Positions 6,311 through 13,879 of a stretch of 23,739 nucleotides of DNA are shown here, one piece after another; the first letter of the stretch is position 1, and each line of letters begins with the position of its first letter. The stretch lies in contig DAOWCY010000110.1 in NCBI GenBank assembly GCA_030639305.1, forward strand, positions 1 through 23,739, given 5' to 3'. A program made the position numbers and the translations under genes. The DNA is from JAGLQA01 sp023135565 (GTDB lineage: Bacteria > Acidobacteriota > Aminicenantia > UBA2199). The notes beneath the pieces were generated by a model. The model was not told the origin of the DNA, searched no databases, and was given only the letters and a program-made list of their open reading frames with translations.

Positions 6311-7864
6311 TTAAAAAACATCCCTGATCAAAGGGACCTTTCCCACTTCGGTTCTATGAATTTCATCAGACCCTCTGCTCACCAGTTTTATTTCAAACCT
6401 GTAACCGGTTTTTTCAATGGATTCGAAATTAGCTTCCTCTTTGTTAAACAGGGATAGCGAGCGCGTTAACGATTCGATAAACAAACGTTTTACCCCTTCG
6501 GCTCCCAGCATGTTTTTCATCCTGGAAACGTGGCACTCAACATCGTCTACTGAAGCAACCAGGTATAGTATTTTCTCTTTCCGGTGATTTACAAACTGAA
6601 TTTCGTGAGCCAGCACGTCCAGGTCAAAAACACCTGATGCTCTCAACTCACAGAACAGGGAATTGTAAGCCTGGGGAGCAGCATATTGTGTGTCGCACAA
6701 GTGAATAACATCCCCACTGCGACCTAAAAACTCGAATTGTTGGGTCTTCAGACCTGGACCGCCTATATCTGGCCGGCGAACCATCCGGTCTCCCAGTTTA
6801 AGCCTCGGAAGTGGTGCTTTATGCGCATGAAGTCGAGTAACGACCAACTCGCCCTCCTCGCCTTCGGCAACCCAACGTCCCTCATCATCAACAATCTCAA
6901 TCAAGTGCAGCCCGGGAACCGCAGCCAGGTAAGAATCCGGGCTCAATTGCAAACCGATGGTTTCGGCCTGGGTGGCGGCAAAGTAGCTCATAATATTCAG
7001 GTTGGGGTACAACTTTTTTAGTTCAAGATGTTTTAGGTGTGGCAATAATCCGCTGCCGTACAACGCTGCGCGAAAACTTTTTCTCGCTTCCTCATTCAAA
7101 CCTGCTCCAAGTTCCGTCAACAGGGCTATTCCCTGTGAAATTCCCATAATCGCTTTCGGCCCTTTATAGGAAAGCATATGCTGATAGACCTCTTTGTTCA
7201 CGGGACCCGCTCCGATATAGTTGATGTTAGGTATGTTCTGCAGCACACCCCCAACCATGGTTCCGCTGCTCCACATCTGATAATCAGCCAACGTGGTAAT
7301 AACCCATTTCGGATCATTGCCCGCAAGGTAATCGTGTAAAACATAGCTGCCCATGAAATCACCCGCAATCTTGTAGGTGTCGTGTAACTCACGCAGTGAG
7401 TAGACCGTTTCAACCGGCAGCCCTCCACTGGTTCCACCACTGGCAACAATTTCAAAGCCACCATAGCTTAAAGGGACGACCAAACCCGGCCTTGACCCCA
7501 TAAAAAATTCACTCATGGTATCTTTATCAGAGATAGGCAATTGCTGCCACTCCTCTAAATTGCGGGGCGCCTCCTTTAATCCCGATTGCTTAATACGTTT
7601 TTTCCAAAGAGGATTAAGCATTAAAGTATTTGTCATTTGCTGCAAACGCCGCAGCACCAAAGCATTTTGAACAGGGTGGTCAATTTCGCTATACTTCGTT
7701 TGGTATTGCTTCTCGCACTCTTTCATTTTTTCAAAGAACGAGGGCAGTTTAGCCACTTCATCAATCGAGCCGGGTTCCAACTCCGCGGCAGGGATCAATC
7801 GATTAACCAACTTTTTAACAGAGTCGGGCGTCCATTTTTTTTGTGCCATCTTGTTATTATCCAT
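6311..7864 (-). CDS. PaaK-like adenylate-forming ligase
   Basis: This 517-residue AMP-forming enzyme resembles phenylacetate-CoA ligase. It should activate a carboxylic acid as acyl-AMP and pass it to CoA or a carrier. Motifs are the phosphate-binding loop ASGGTSGGLP (residues 141-150), ATQAETIG (297-304), GEEGELVVTRL (335-345) and RLKLGDR (354-360, the Asp that binds ribose). The C-terminal hinge region is divergent. At about 80 residues above typical PaaK, most of the extra length is an N-terminal region of about 100 residues. ATG 7864 overlaps the decarboxylase stop by eight bases, with GGAGG inside that gene's end, so the two are coupled. The substrate is unknown; the neighbours suggest an amino-acid-derived acid. 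Confidence 0.8.
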   Translation of the reverse strand: MDNNKMAQKKWTPDSVKKLVNRLIPAAELEPGSIDEVAKLPSFFEKMKECEKQYQTKYSEIDHPVQNALVLRRLQQMTNTLMLNPLWKKRIKQSGLKEAPRNLEEWQQLPISDKDTMSEFFMGSRPGLVVPLSYGGFEIVASGGTSGGLPVETVYSLRELHDTYKIAGDFMGSYVLHDYLAGNDPKWVITTLADYQMWSSGTMVGGVLQNIPNINYIGAGPVNKEVYQHMLSYKGPKAIMGISQGIALLTELGAGLNEEARKSFRAALYGSGLLPHLKHLELKKLYPNLNIMSYFAATQAETIGLQLSPDSYLAAVPGLHLIEIVDDEGRWVAEGEEGELVVTRLHAHKAPLPRLKLGDRMVRRPDIGGPGLKTQQFEFLGRSGDVIHLCDTQYAAPQAYNSLFCELRASGVFDLDVLAHEIQFVNHRKEKILYLVASVDDVECHVSRMKNMLGAEGVKRLFIESLTRSLSLFNKEEANFESIEKTGYRFEIKLVSRGSDEIHRTEVGKVPLIRDVF

Positions 7865-9440
7865 TTTTCACCTCCTTTTTTAAGCTGTCGGAATCCCTTC
7901 CTTTTAGTAACTCTTGTCCTGTCTTTTTTATTTCATAAAGCAACATACGGAAATGATCGACATCGATCTGATGATTCATCAAAACGACGCGCAGGGCTCC
8001 CACTCCATCAATGTCAACCTTCGAAATAAAGAATTTTCCCTCTTCCCTGATCCGGTTTCTAATTGCAACCTGGAAATCGGGGAACGCTCCCTCCCGCAAA
8101 TTCGAAGGCAGATAACGGAAGCAGAGGATGTTAGCCTCCGGTTGATGCAGCGTCTCGAAATCCGGTTCGTCTTTCAGTATCTGGTAAGCATGCCCGGTCA
8201 ACCGACACAGATACTCGATCTTCTCGGCAAACAGCGCCTTTCCGTAAAGCGCCCACAATACCCACAAGTTCATGATCAACGGTCTTTTAGTACACTCGAA
8301 ATTCTTTTCCGCACTGTCGAATTCAGTATATACATCGGGATCTTTTTCAAAGACATAACTGGCATCCTGACGGAAGGCCCCATAACTCTTTTCCTTATTC
8401 TTATAAAAAAGAAGGGTGCACAGGGCGGGCACAAACATCATTTTGTGCGCGTTCCAGGAAAAGGAATCTGCTTTTTCAATTCCCTTTAATTTGTGGCGCA
8501 GCTTATCCGAAACCAGCAAGCTGGCACCGTGAGCTCCATCGATATGAAGCCAGATATTTTTCTCTTCGGCAATATCCGCTAATTCATCGATCGGATCAAA
8601 AGCCCCCACCGAAGTAGTTCCTGCCGAGGCCACCATACAAAAGACCTTCATGCCTCGTTCGGCAGCCGCTTCAAGCGAAGGCCGCACCTTCTTTATACAA
8701 ATTTGCTTTTCCCGGTTAATAGGCAAACGGACGATCTGCTCCTCTCCGATTCCCAATATCCCCGCAGCCCGGCAAATGCTGTAATGCGCATCCACACTCA
8801 CGGCAACCGCCGGACGTGGTTGTCCCTCCAAAGCAGGAGTCCCCTCAGACCAAATTCGAGGAAACTTGTCATTCCTGGCCGCCAGGAGGGCTGTCAAATT
8901 AGCCAATGAACCCCCGGAAGTAGTTACCATGACAAAACGCTCCCGCTCCCAACCGATGAACCGATTAAATTCATCGGCCATAATACGCTCAACCACGTTC
9001 GGAAGCTGTCCCGCTTCATAAAACGACGACGGCTGATTTACAATCGAACTGATCAAATCAAAAACACCGGCCAGGGGAATCACACCGGAAAATTGTCGGC
9101 CCATGTACCCCGGCGAGTGAACCTGTATCCCGGTTTTAATATACAAGTCGACAATCGCCCCTAACTTTTCTTCATCTAAGGAAGCAATACCCTCGTGCTC
9201 CTCAGTCATCATATCCTTTGCCGCCTTCATCAGGACAGAAGGATCGGTCAACGCAAGTCCCCTGATCGAGGAGTCAGACAAATATTTTTCCAACCTGGAA
9301 ATAACAATCTCCGCATTCTTCCGAAATAATTGGGGATCGAAAACATCGAGAGCCAGCCCTCTTCGTTTCTCAGCATTTGGCTCCTTCTCGAAAGAGTCCA
9401 GACAGGCTTCTTTGAAACCCAGATTATTTTTTACATACAT
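7857..9440 (-). CDS. Group II PLP-dependent amino acid decarboxylase
   Basis: This 527-residue decarboxylase belongs to the glutamate/aromatic/diaminobutyrate (group II) family. It removes the alpha-carboxylate to give an amine. Landmarks are TSGGSLANL (174-182), AHYS (His219, stacking on PLP), AGTTSVGAFDP (272-282), HIDGAHG (Asp301), and NAHK (Lys333, Schiff base). Length and motif order are normal, so it should be active. The substrate pocket does not let me choose between aromatic amino acids, glutamate/cysteine sulfinate and diaminobutyrate. ATG 9440 follows AAGGAG by eight bases. It is the promoter-proximal gene of the operon, and the 8-base overlap with the ligase suggests the two products are made in fixed ratio. 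Confidence 0.87.
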   Translation of the reverse strand: MYVKNNLGFKEACLDSFEKEPNAEKRRGLALDVFDPQLFRKNAEIVISRLEKYLSDSSIRGLALTDPSVLMKAAKDMMTEEHEGIASLDEEKLGAIVDLYIKTGIQVHSPGYMGRQFSGVIPLAGVFDLISSIVNQPSSFYEAGQLPNVVERIMADEFNRFIGWERERFVMVTTSGGSLANLTALLAARNDKFPRIWSEGTPALEGQPRPAVAVSVDAHYSICRAAGILGIGEEQIVRLPINREKQICIKKVRPSLEAAAERGMKVFCMVASAGTTSVGAFDPIDELADIAEEKNIWLHIDGAHGASLLVSDKLRHKLKGIEKADSFSWNAHKMMFVPALCTLLFYKNKEKSYGAFRQDASYVFEKDPDVYTEFDSAEKNFECTKRPLIMNLWVLWALYGKALFAEKIEYLCRLTGHAYQILKDEPDFETLHQPEANILCFRYLPSNLREGAFPDFQVAIRNRIREEGKFFISKVDIDGVGALRVVLMNHQIDVDHFRMLLYEIKKTGQELLKGRDSDSLKKEVKNG

Positions 9441-9547
9441 CGGATTATCTCCTTAATGTCCAACTCATTAGGATGCCTCCCGGAAGAATCCATAATAGGT
9501 GAATCGTTTCAAATTGTTCTTGACTAACATCATCCAGATAGAGATTT

Positions 9548-9575
9548 ATAATATTTTTCTTCCTAATTAAGTCAA
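9548..9575 (-). promoter_or_regulatory. Promoter of the decarboxylase-AidA/PixA operon
   Basis: On the minus strand TTGACT (9570-9575) and TATTAT (9548-9553) are 16 bases apart, each matching five of six consensus positions. The stretch around and upstream of them (about 9530-9630) is very A+T-rich. A second weaker set, TTGTTT-N17-TATAAT, lies about 45 bases further upstream. The -10 box is about 107 bases before the ATG, leaving a long 5' leader in which control could act. Confidence 0.55.
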
Positions 9576-9718
9576 TTATAGAAAGAATATTATACTCTAT
9601 AATTTTATTAAAAACAAGGTCTTTTTTTTTGTGTGTGGTGGCCGGGCAAGAATGGGCATTGTTGCCACTTTCAGAGGGCTTCCACCGACTGACCGGTTAA
9701 CAGGGAGTTTGTCCAGTC

Positions 9719-9747
9719 TTGACAAATGATTTTTTTAACTCTATAAT
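9719..9747 (+). promoter_or_regulatory. Perfect consensus promoter of the lectin gene
   Basis: TTGACA (9719-9724), exactly 17 bases, then TATAAT (9742-9747): all twelve positions match the sigma-70 consensus. Predicted transcription starts near 9754, about 33 bases before the ATG at 9787. Confidence 0.8.
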
Positions 9748-9786
9748 TTGTCTTCCCATGGTGATTGTTGGGAAAGGAGGTTGAAT

Positions 9787-10278
9787 ATGAAGTCATTTTT
9801 GGCAAAAGTTGAAAATTTAGGGCGTAATCTTTACCTGGATGTAACACGGTTCGGAATTCCCCACTCACATATCGTTGTTTCTCACAAACACGAAAGTAGA
9901 ACACAAGAGTGGTGGTTTGCTCCATGTCCAGATGATGAAGGTTATTATTATTTGCAGAATTTATGTAGTAATACTGTGGTAGATTGTTACGGTGGTGGCG
10001 CAGCAGGTAGTGCTGTTATTACATTTCCATTATATCATTTTGAAAACGATACTCAGAAATGGGTAATCGTGGAAGTCTCTGGAGAAAAAGGAATTGTGAA
10101 ATTACGGAATAAAGCCAAAAAAAAATATTTAGGTGTTGAGAACCCGGCAGTGAGTGGTGCTAAACTTGAAGATAGTTCCAATCTTAAATCGCAGCAGTGG
10201 AAGATTCATGGTTTCACTAAAGAGGTTAAACTTTCCGACAAAAAAGTAGCCGGCAGCGATATTATTAAGAAGAAGTAA
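9787..10278 (+). CDS. Ricin-type beta-trefoil lectin-domain protein
   Basis: This 163-residue protein consists of a single beta-trefoil. The three Q-x-W motifs that mark the ricin B-type fold are at 40-42 (QEW), 90-92 (QKW) and 136-138 (QQW), about 48 residues apart, so all three lobes are present. The domain would bind a sugar or similar ligand. There is no signal peptide, membrane segment or attached enzyme, so it is a stand-alone cytoplasmic (or unconventionally exported) binding protein with a lysine-rich tail. ATG 9787 has AAAGGAGG just upstream; the in-frame ATG at 9748 overlaps the promoter and is not used. It is divergent from the decarboxylase operon, and both promoters lie in the same A+T-rich gap. 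Confidence 0.82.
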   Translation: MKSFLAKVENLGRNLYLDVTRFGIPHSHIVVSHKHESRTQEWWFAPCPDDEGYYYLQNLCSNTVVDCYGGGAAGSAVITFPLYHFENDTQKWVIVEVSGEKGIVKLRNKAKKKYLGVENPAVSGAKLEDSSNLKSQQWKIHGFTKEVKLSDKKVAGSDIIKKK

Positions 10279-10505
10279 AGATTAGTTTAGACCGTAAGGT
10301 TAAACTGCTCCCCGACCTGTACATGTAAGAAAATAAGAAGGACAAGTAAGTTGGCACAATTCAGAGGCTTTAGTTCCCTCAGGGGCAAAGTTTAGGCGGT
10401 AACTCTTTACCTGAGCCGCATTAGTGGAGGTGCGAAAATACGGCCGGTCGTGGTTAAAATAGCGCAGGAAGCGTTCGCGAGCTCCTGTTGAAAGCTGGAA
10501 AGCGC
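10279..10505. other. Intergenic region between the lectin and YfgM-like genes
   Basis: No gene is seen here. An imperfect hairpin lies just after the lectin stop (about 10285-10308: AGTTTAGACC, loop GTAA, GGTTAAACT with a one-base bulge), but no T-run follows. It could be a weak transcript end. Confidence 0.3.
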
Positions 10506-10534
10506 TTGACAGTAGGTAACGAAAATGCTAATAT
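10506..10534 (+). promoter_or_regulatory. Promoter of the YfgM-like gene
   Basis: TTGACA (10506-10511), 17 bases, then TAATAT (10529-10534). The -35 box is perfect and the -10 box matches four of six. It lies 35 bases upstream of the ATG at 10570. Confidence 0.6.
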
Positions 10535-10569
10535 CTAAAATCAATAAACCAAAATGAGGTAAAAGAAGA

Positions 10570-11226
10570 ATGAAACGAAAAGAAAGAGAACATCTGAAAG
10601 AAGATCCTTTCCAGGTTTTTATTGAAAAAGCCATCGAGCTATTGCGAAAATACAAAAAAGAAATCTATATCGGCCTTATCGCCGCTGTCACGCTGATTGT
10701 TATCGTACTGGTGGTGCTTTTCTTCAGGTCTACTTCGATCTCCAGCGAGAACCGCTTATACTCCGAGGCGCTGAGCATAAAGGAATCGCAAACCCTGACC
10801 CTGGACCAAAAAATAGAAAAATTAAACCGATTGAAAAATAAAAAAGGTATCTCTTCATCGATAAAACTGCTGGTTGCCGCGCTCTATTACGAGAAAGGAG
10901 ATGCTGCTAAAGCTAAAGAGGTGCTGGATACTTTTCGCGGCAGTAAATTTAAATTGATAAACGACCACAAGAGTTTGTTGGAAGCTGATATCTTAAGCTC
11001 ATTAGATAAAAAGAGTGAAGCAGCCGATTTACTCAACCGGGTTTACGCCGATGCGGAATCCACTGTAGCCAAAGATTATTTACTGCTGAAACTGGCCCGG
11101 CTGCAGGCCGGTACCGGCCAGACCGGCACAGCTATCACCAACTTAAAGAAGATAGCGGAAGAATTCCCGCAGTCGCCATACAACCGCGACGCCAATGAAC
11201 TTTTGAAAAAACTGGAACAAAAGTAA
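10570..11226 (+). CDS. Membrane-anchored TPR-like protein (YfgM-like)
   Basis: This 218-residue protein has a charged cytoplasmic N-terminus (residues 1-31), one membrane helix (about 32-52, GLIAAVTLIVIVLVVLFF) and an alpha-helical tetratricopeptide-like domain (about 60-218). The layout and helix pattern match the YfgM/TPR_21 family. YfgM in E. coli is a periplasmic-facing ancillary partner of the SecYEG translocon and of chaperones. TPR-like turns are visible at ALYYEKGDAAKAKEVL, ADILSSLDKKSEAADLL and ARLQAGTGQTGTAITNLKKI. ATG 10570 follows GAGGT about ten bases upstream. It is monocistronic as far as can be seen. Exact function in this organism is inferred from family only. Confidence 0.72.
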   Translation: MKRKEREHLKEDPFQVFIEKAIELLRKYKKEIYIGLIAAVTLIVIVLVVLFFRSTSISSENRLYSEALSIKESQTLTLDQKIEKLNRLKNKKGISSSIKLLVAALYYEKGDAAKAKEVLDTFRGSKFKLINDHKSLLEADILSSLDKKSEAADLLNRVYADAESTVAKDYLLLKLARLQAGTGQTGTAITNLKKIAEEFPQSPYNRDANELLKKLEQK

Positions 11227-11452
11227 AAAAAGCCCGTTAGAGTTCTCGAATGCCCGTTTGCTTCTAAATCCCACTCGCGCCCCGTACGCGCGGGGAGGCG
11301 ATGAGCGGCTTCGCCGCAGGGCAGCGGGTGAGCGCTTTTGATTCTAAATAATTAAAAGTTTGGCCCCCGGCAGGGCTGCCGAAGGCTGTTCCCGCTGATG
11401 GCCGAAAGCTGAACACTTACGATAGGGTCTGCGACAAAAATATGGGTAAAAC
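11227..11452. repeat. Intergenic composite repeat copy
   Basis: No gene is seen. About 11293-11388 carries the full modular repeat in plus orientation: AGCGGCTTCGCCGCAGGGCA, then GGTGAGCGCTTTTGATTCTA, then AAAAGTTTGGCCCCCGGCAG and GGCTGCCGAAGGC. It is followed by GGCCGAAAGCTGAAC, a motif seen again near 2463 and 16140. Confidence 0.65.
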
Positions 11453-11481
11453 TTGACATTTGCCTTTTTTTGCGCTAAAAT
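11453..11481 (+). promoter_or_regulatory. Near-consensus promoter of the DUF6788-like gene
   Basis: TTGACA (11453-11458), 17 bases, then TAAAAT (11476-11481), five of six at -10. It lies 37 bases upstream of the ATG at 11519. Such a strong promoter in front of a transposon-associated small gene may be part of the old element. Confidence 0.65.
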
Positions 11482-11518
11482 CTGATTGCCGATAAGCATT
11501 CAGGCAAAAGGAGGCAGC

Positions 11519-11839
11519 ATGACTAACGAATTAAAAACATTGGAAGCTAAAAGAAATTCTTTGTACAAAAAATTAATGAATCCCGGTGATTTTAGAAGAG
11601 GAACTATTTCTATAAATTATCGAAGATGCGGCAAAAAAAATTGTGCTTGCGCAAAACCAGACCATCCAGGGCATGGCCCACAATATCTATGGAATGCAAC
11701 CGTTGGGAAGATTTTTGGGAATATCGGGCTGCATAAAACAGCACCCATAAAAATGTCTCACACCCGATTTTGTCTTGCCCGGAGCGTCCGCTGTTATCGT
11801 TTAGCTAAATCAAAAAAACGAAGTGGAGATGGCGATTAG
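11519..11839 (+). pseudogene. Truncated DUF6788-like transposon-associated protein
   Basis: This starts as a small DUF6788-type protein, a family often found beside transposase genes: LEAKRNSLYKKLMNPGDFRRG, then Y-R-R-C-G-K-K-N-C-A-C-A-K-P, a Cys cluster that may bind metal, then GHGPQYLWNATV. After that (residue about 63, near 11705) the expected continuation is lost and the frame runs through unrelated sequence to a chance stop at 11839, overlapping the end of the convergent YhhN-family gene by 30 bases. ATG 11519 has AAAGGAGG six to seven bases upstream. I read it as the left end of a transposon whose rest was deleted. No transposase remains in the window. Confidence 0.65.
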
Positions 11840-12487
11840 TCCCTGGCCGGTGTAGTACAGCGGGACGTCCATCCAGAGGAGTTTCTTTTGGAATTTTTCA
11901 TTGAATTGGTGAAAAGAGATAATAATATCGCCTAAGAAAAAAATACCCGTTCCCGCCAGGATGAGCCATTTTTGGGTAGCGCTGAAAAAAACGGAATCGC
12001 TCCAAAATATGGTTAAACTCTGACTCAACAGGTAACACCAGGTCAATATGTAAATGATAACAGGCGCTTTCATCTTTCCCAGGCCTTTCCACAGGAACAG
12101 GGCAATGGCAAGGCCGCAGCCGATAAGCAGTATTATAAAAGCAGTTAGATCCGTTAGGTTGAAACCGGTCCTGCGGGTCAGTACCACCGAGTAGACAATT
12201 ATTCCGGCCCAGTAAAATCCCAGGGCCACAAGGACTAAGTTATTATCTTTAAAATCCACCAGGTAGCAGTCGCCGATCAGGCAAAAAATCAAGTATAACA
12301 CAACGAGCATAGTATAAATGGTATTGCTCCCCGGGAAAAGACAACCGGATGCGGCCAGCACAATAACGAGTGTAGTCGTAATGGGTTGGATGATTCGCCG
12401 AGCAGTCAAGCTGCGCCTGCGCCTAACGTAAATGGAAATCAAGGCGCCGACCGCTATCGCTGCGGATAATATCTTCCACTGAATCAT
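11810..12487 (-). CDS. YhhN/lysoplasmalogenase-family membrane protein
   Basis: This 225-residue protein has about eight hydrophobic helices across its length. The family pattern is visible: RRIIQPITTTLVIVL near residue 30 (the K/Q-P-x-T-T segment), LIFCLIGDCYLV (the conserved G-D), FFLGDIIISFHQF near residue 185, and a closing MDVPLYYTGQGLIAIS. Known members (human TMEM86A/B, bacterial LysM-type enzymes) hydrolyse lysoplasmalogens; many bacterial YhhN proteins are untested. ATG 12487 follows AGGAGG by eight bases. The second conserved Asp (S-D-x-x-x) reads G-D here, within family variation. It is a single gene with its own promoter, unrelated to its neighbours. Confidence 0.75.
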   Translation of the reverse strand: MIQWKILSAAIAVGALISIYVRRRRSLTARRIIQPITTTLVIVLAASGCLFPGSNTIYTMLVVLYLIFCLIGDCYLVDFKDNNLVLVALGFYWAGIIVYSVVLTRRTGFNLTDLTAFIILLIGCGLAIALFLWKGLGKMKAPVIIYILTWCYLLSQSLTIFWSDSVFFSATQKWLILAGTGIFFLGDIIISFHQFNEKFQKKLLWMDVPLYYTGQGLIAISTSFF

Positions 12488-12518
12488 AAACTCACCTCCT
12501 GCATTAGTTTATAAAAGA

Positions 12519-12547
12519 AATATATCATAACCAATTTATATTTGCAA
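12519..12547 (-). promoter_or_regulatory. Promoter of the YhhN-family gene
   Basis: On the minus strand TTGCAA (12542-12547), 17 bases, then TATATT (12519-12524). The -35 box matches four and the -10 box five of six positions. It lies about 31 bases upstream of the ATG. Confidence 0.55.
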
Positions 12548-12823
12548 CACATTTTTGCGTAAAAATTTTGTGAATTTGTGAAAAAGATAAAAAAGAAATA
12601 ACCGGGCCGGGCCGCGGCAGGAGGTTGTTTACTTTCCCGGTGTTTTGCGTGTCCTGCCGGTAAACGTAAATTTGTAAAAGATCGCGCTGCAAGTAACCGA
12701 AAGATTGCCAGCTTCGTCATCCTTTTCGACCCGGGATTCCTGCGGTACAGAGCATTGCAAATTTAGCCTCGGACAGCATCGGTTTTGTCCGCTTTAATAT
12801 GCTAAATGCTAATTGTTTAAATG
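12548..12823. other. Non-coding gap with a degenerate repeat
   Basis: I see no gene. CGGCAGGA (12614-12621) and TCCTGCCG (about 12651-12658) form an 8-bp inverted pair around a 29-base loop, probably a decayed copy of the dispersed hairpin family. The rest is A+T-rich and unremarkable. Confidence 0.35.
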
Positions 12824-13798
12824 TTAATTGCCGTGGGCCCGCGCCCGCTTTTTAAAAATATAGTACATATAATCTTTTTGGATTTCCCCCGAATTTATCA
12901 ACTCACTCTCGGTACGAACCAGCCGTTCCAATTCCGATCTACCTGCGTCTGTCCGGTGCCAATTCTCGATATTCAAGCGGCATGGTATCATATTAGATGT
13001 AAAAAAGAACGGCTGCAATAGTGTTCCGCCAAAAGACACTGCCTCGACCAACTCAAAATAGCGGCGCAGCATAGTGTCTAAATCTCCCGACCTTATTCCC
13101 TCTGAAGGGTCGCCGCACTGCTGCCATATTTTTTTATAGTCCCTGCGGGTTACAGGTTTTGAGCAGGCAATCAACTCACCGGGAAGTGAAGTAAGCCAAT
13201 CGTTGATGATGTCGATAACAGGCCGCTCAAATTTCAACTTCGATGGGCCGACATATTCATCCACATACATGATACCGCCCGGCTTAAGTAGGTCATTGAG
13301 TTGGGGAAAAATGAACTCAAAATTTTCAAAATGATGAAACGCCCCCACGTCGATGATCGTATCGAAAGAACCTAATGAAGAATAATCGAATGTGTTTGCA
13401 TCCGCTTGAATAAAAGGGCAGGGGATACTAAAATTATGTTTTTCTACCAGATTTTTAAAACGAATCCCTTCACCTTTGGATATATTCAAATAAACAATTT
13501 CTTTAACATCTTTTCTTTTAATAAAAGCTTCTGCAACCATGCCGTAGCCATCACCGAACGCTAAGACACGCCCAAAAGTTCCAGGTTTTTCCGAGATTTT
13601 TTTCTGGTGCCAGGTTTGAAAGGCATCGCCGGTTATTTCTTTTTGGATAAACCCGCGAATGATTTTAAAATTCCACCAATATTCGCTTGATGCCGCGGAA
13701 TCAGTTTGATCCCAATGCTGCGCGGTTTTATAGCGATCACTGAGAAAGACACGAAAAATTCTCTTTAGAACTCGGATTATAAAATTTATAATTTTCAT
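12824..13798 (-). CDS. Class I SAM-dependent methyltransferase
   Basis: This 324-residue protein carries a Rossmann methyltransferase domain in its middle. The SAM-binding loop is FGDGYG (81-86), an acidic residue follows in the next strand region, IQADANTF (130-137) fits motif III, and DTIIDVGAFHHF (146-157) with LKPGGIMYVDE (171-181) fit motifs IV-V. The HHFE signature is typical of small-molecule methyltransferases of the Methyltransf_11/25 kind, and a 140-residue C-terminal extension may cap the active site. I chose ATG 13798 because AGGAG sits five bases upstream; the in-frame ATG at 13864 has no SD and a poor N-terminus. The N-terminus is basic and hydrophobic (MKIINFIIRVLKRIFRVFL), possibly an amphipathic membrane contact. 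The substrate is unknown. Confidence 0.75.
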   Translation of the reverse strand: MKIINFIIRVLKRIFRVFLSDRYKTAQHWDQTDSAASSEYWWNFKIIRGFIQKEITGDAFQTWHQKKISEKPGTFGRVLAFGDGYGMVAEAFIKRKDVKEIVYLNISKGEGIRFKNLVEKHNFSIPCPFIQADANTFDYSSLGSFDTIIDVGAFHHFENFEFIFPQLNDLLKPGGIMYVDEYVGPSKLKFERPVIDIINDWLTSLPGELIACSKPVTRRDYKKIWQQCGDPSEGIRSGDLDTMLRRYFELVEAVSFGGTLLQPFFFTSNMIPCRLNIENWHRTDAGRSELERLVRTESELINSGEIQKDYMYYIFKKRARAHGN

Positions 13799-13879
13799 TT
13801 TATCTCCTGGTTCATGCATATAATTTATACTTCTCCTAAATTCTATAGTTTCTAATTTTATCAAAAGAAATCATTTTTT

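Noticed and set aside
12484..12720. 78-codon minus-strand frame upstream of the YhhN-family gene
   Set aside because: It overlaps that gene's promoter, lacks an SD, and its peptide has no coding look. The real start at 12487 has its own SD and promoter.
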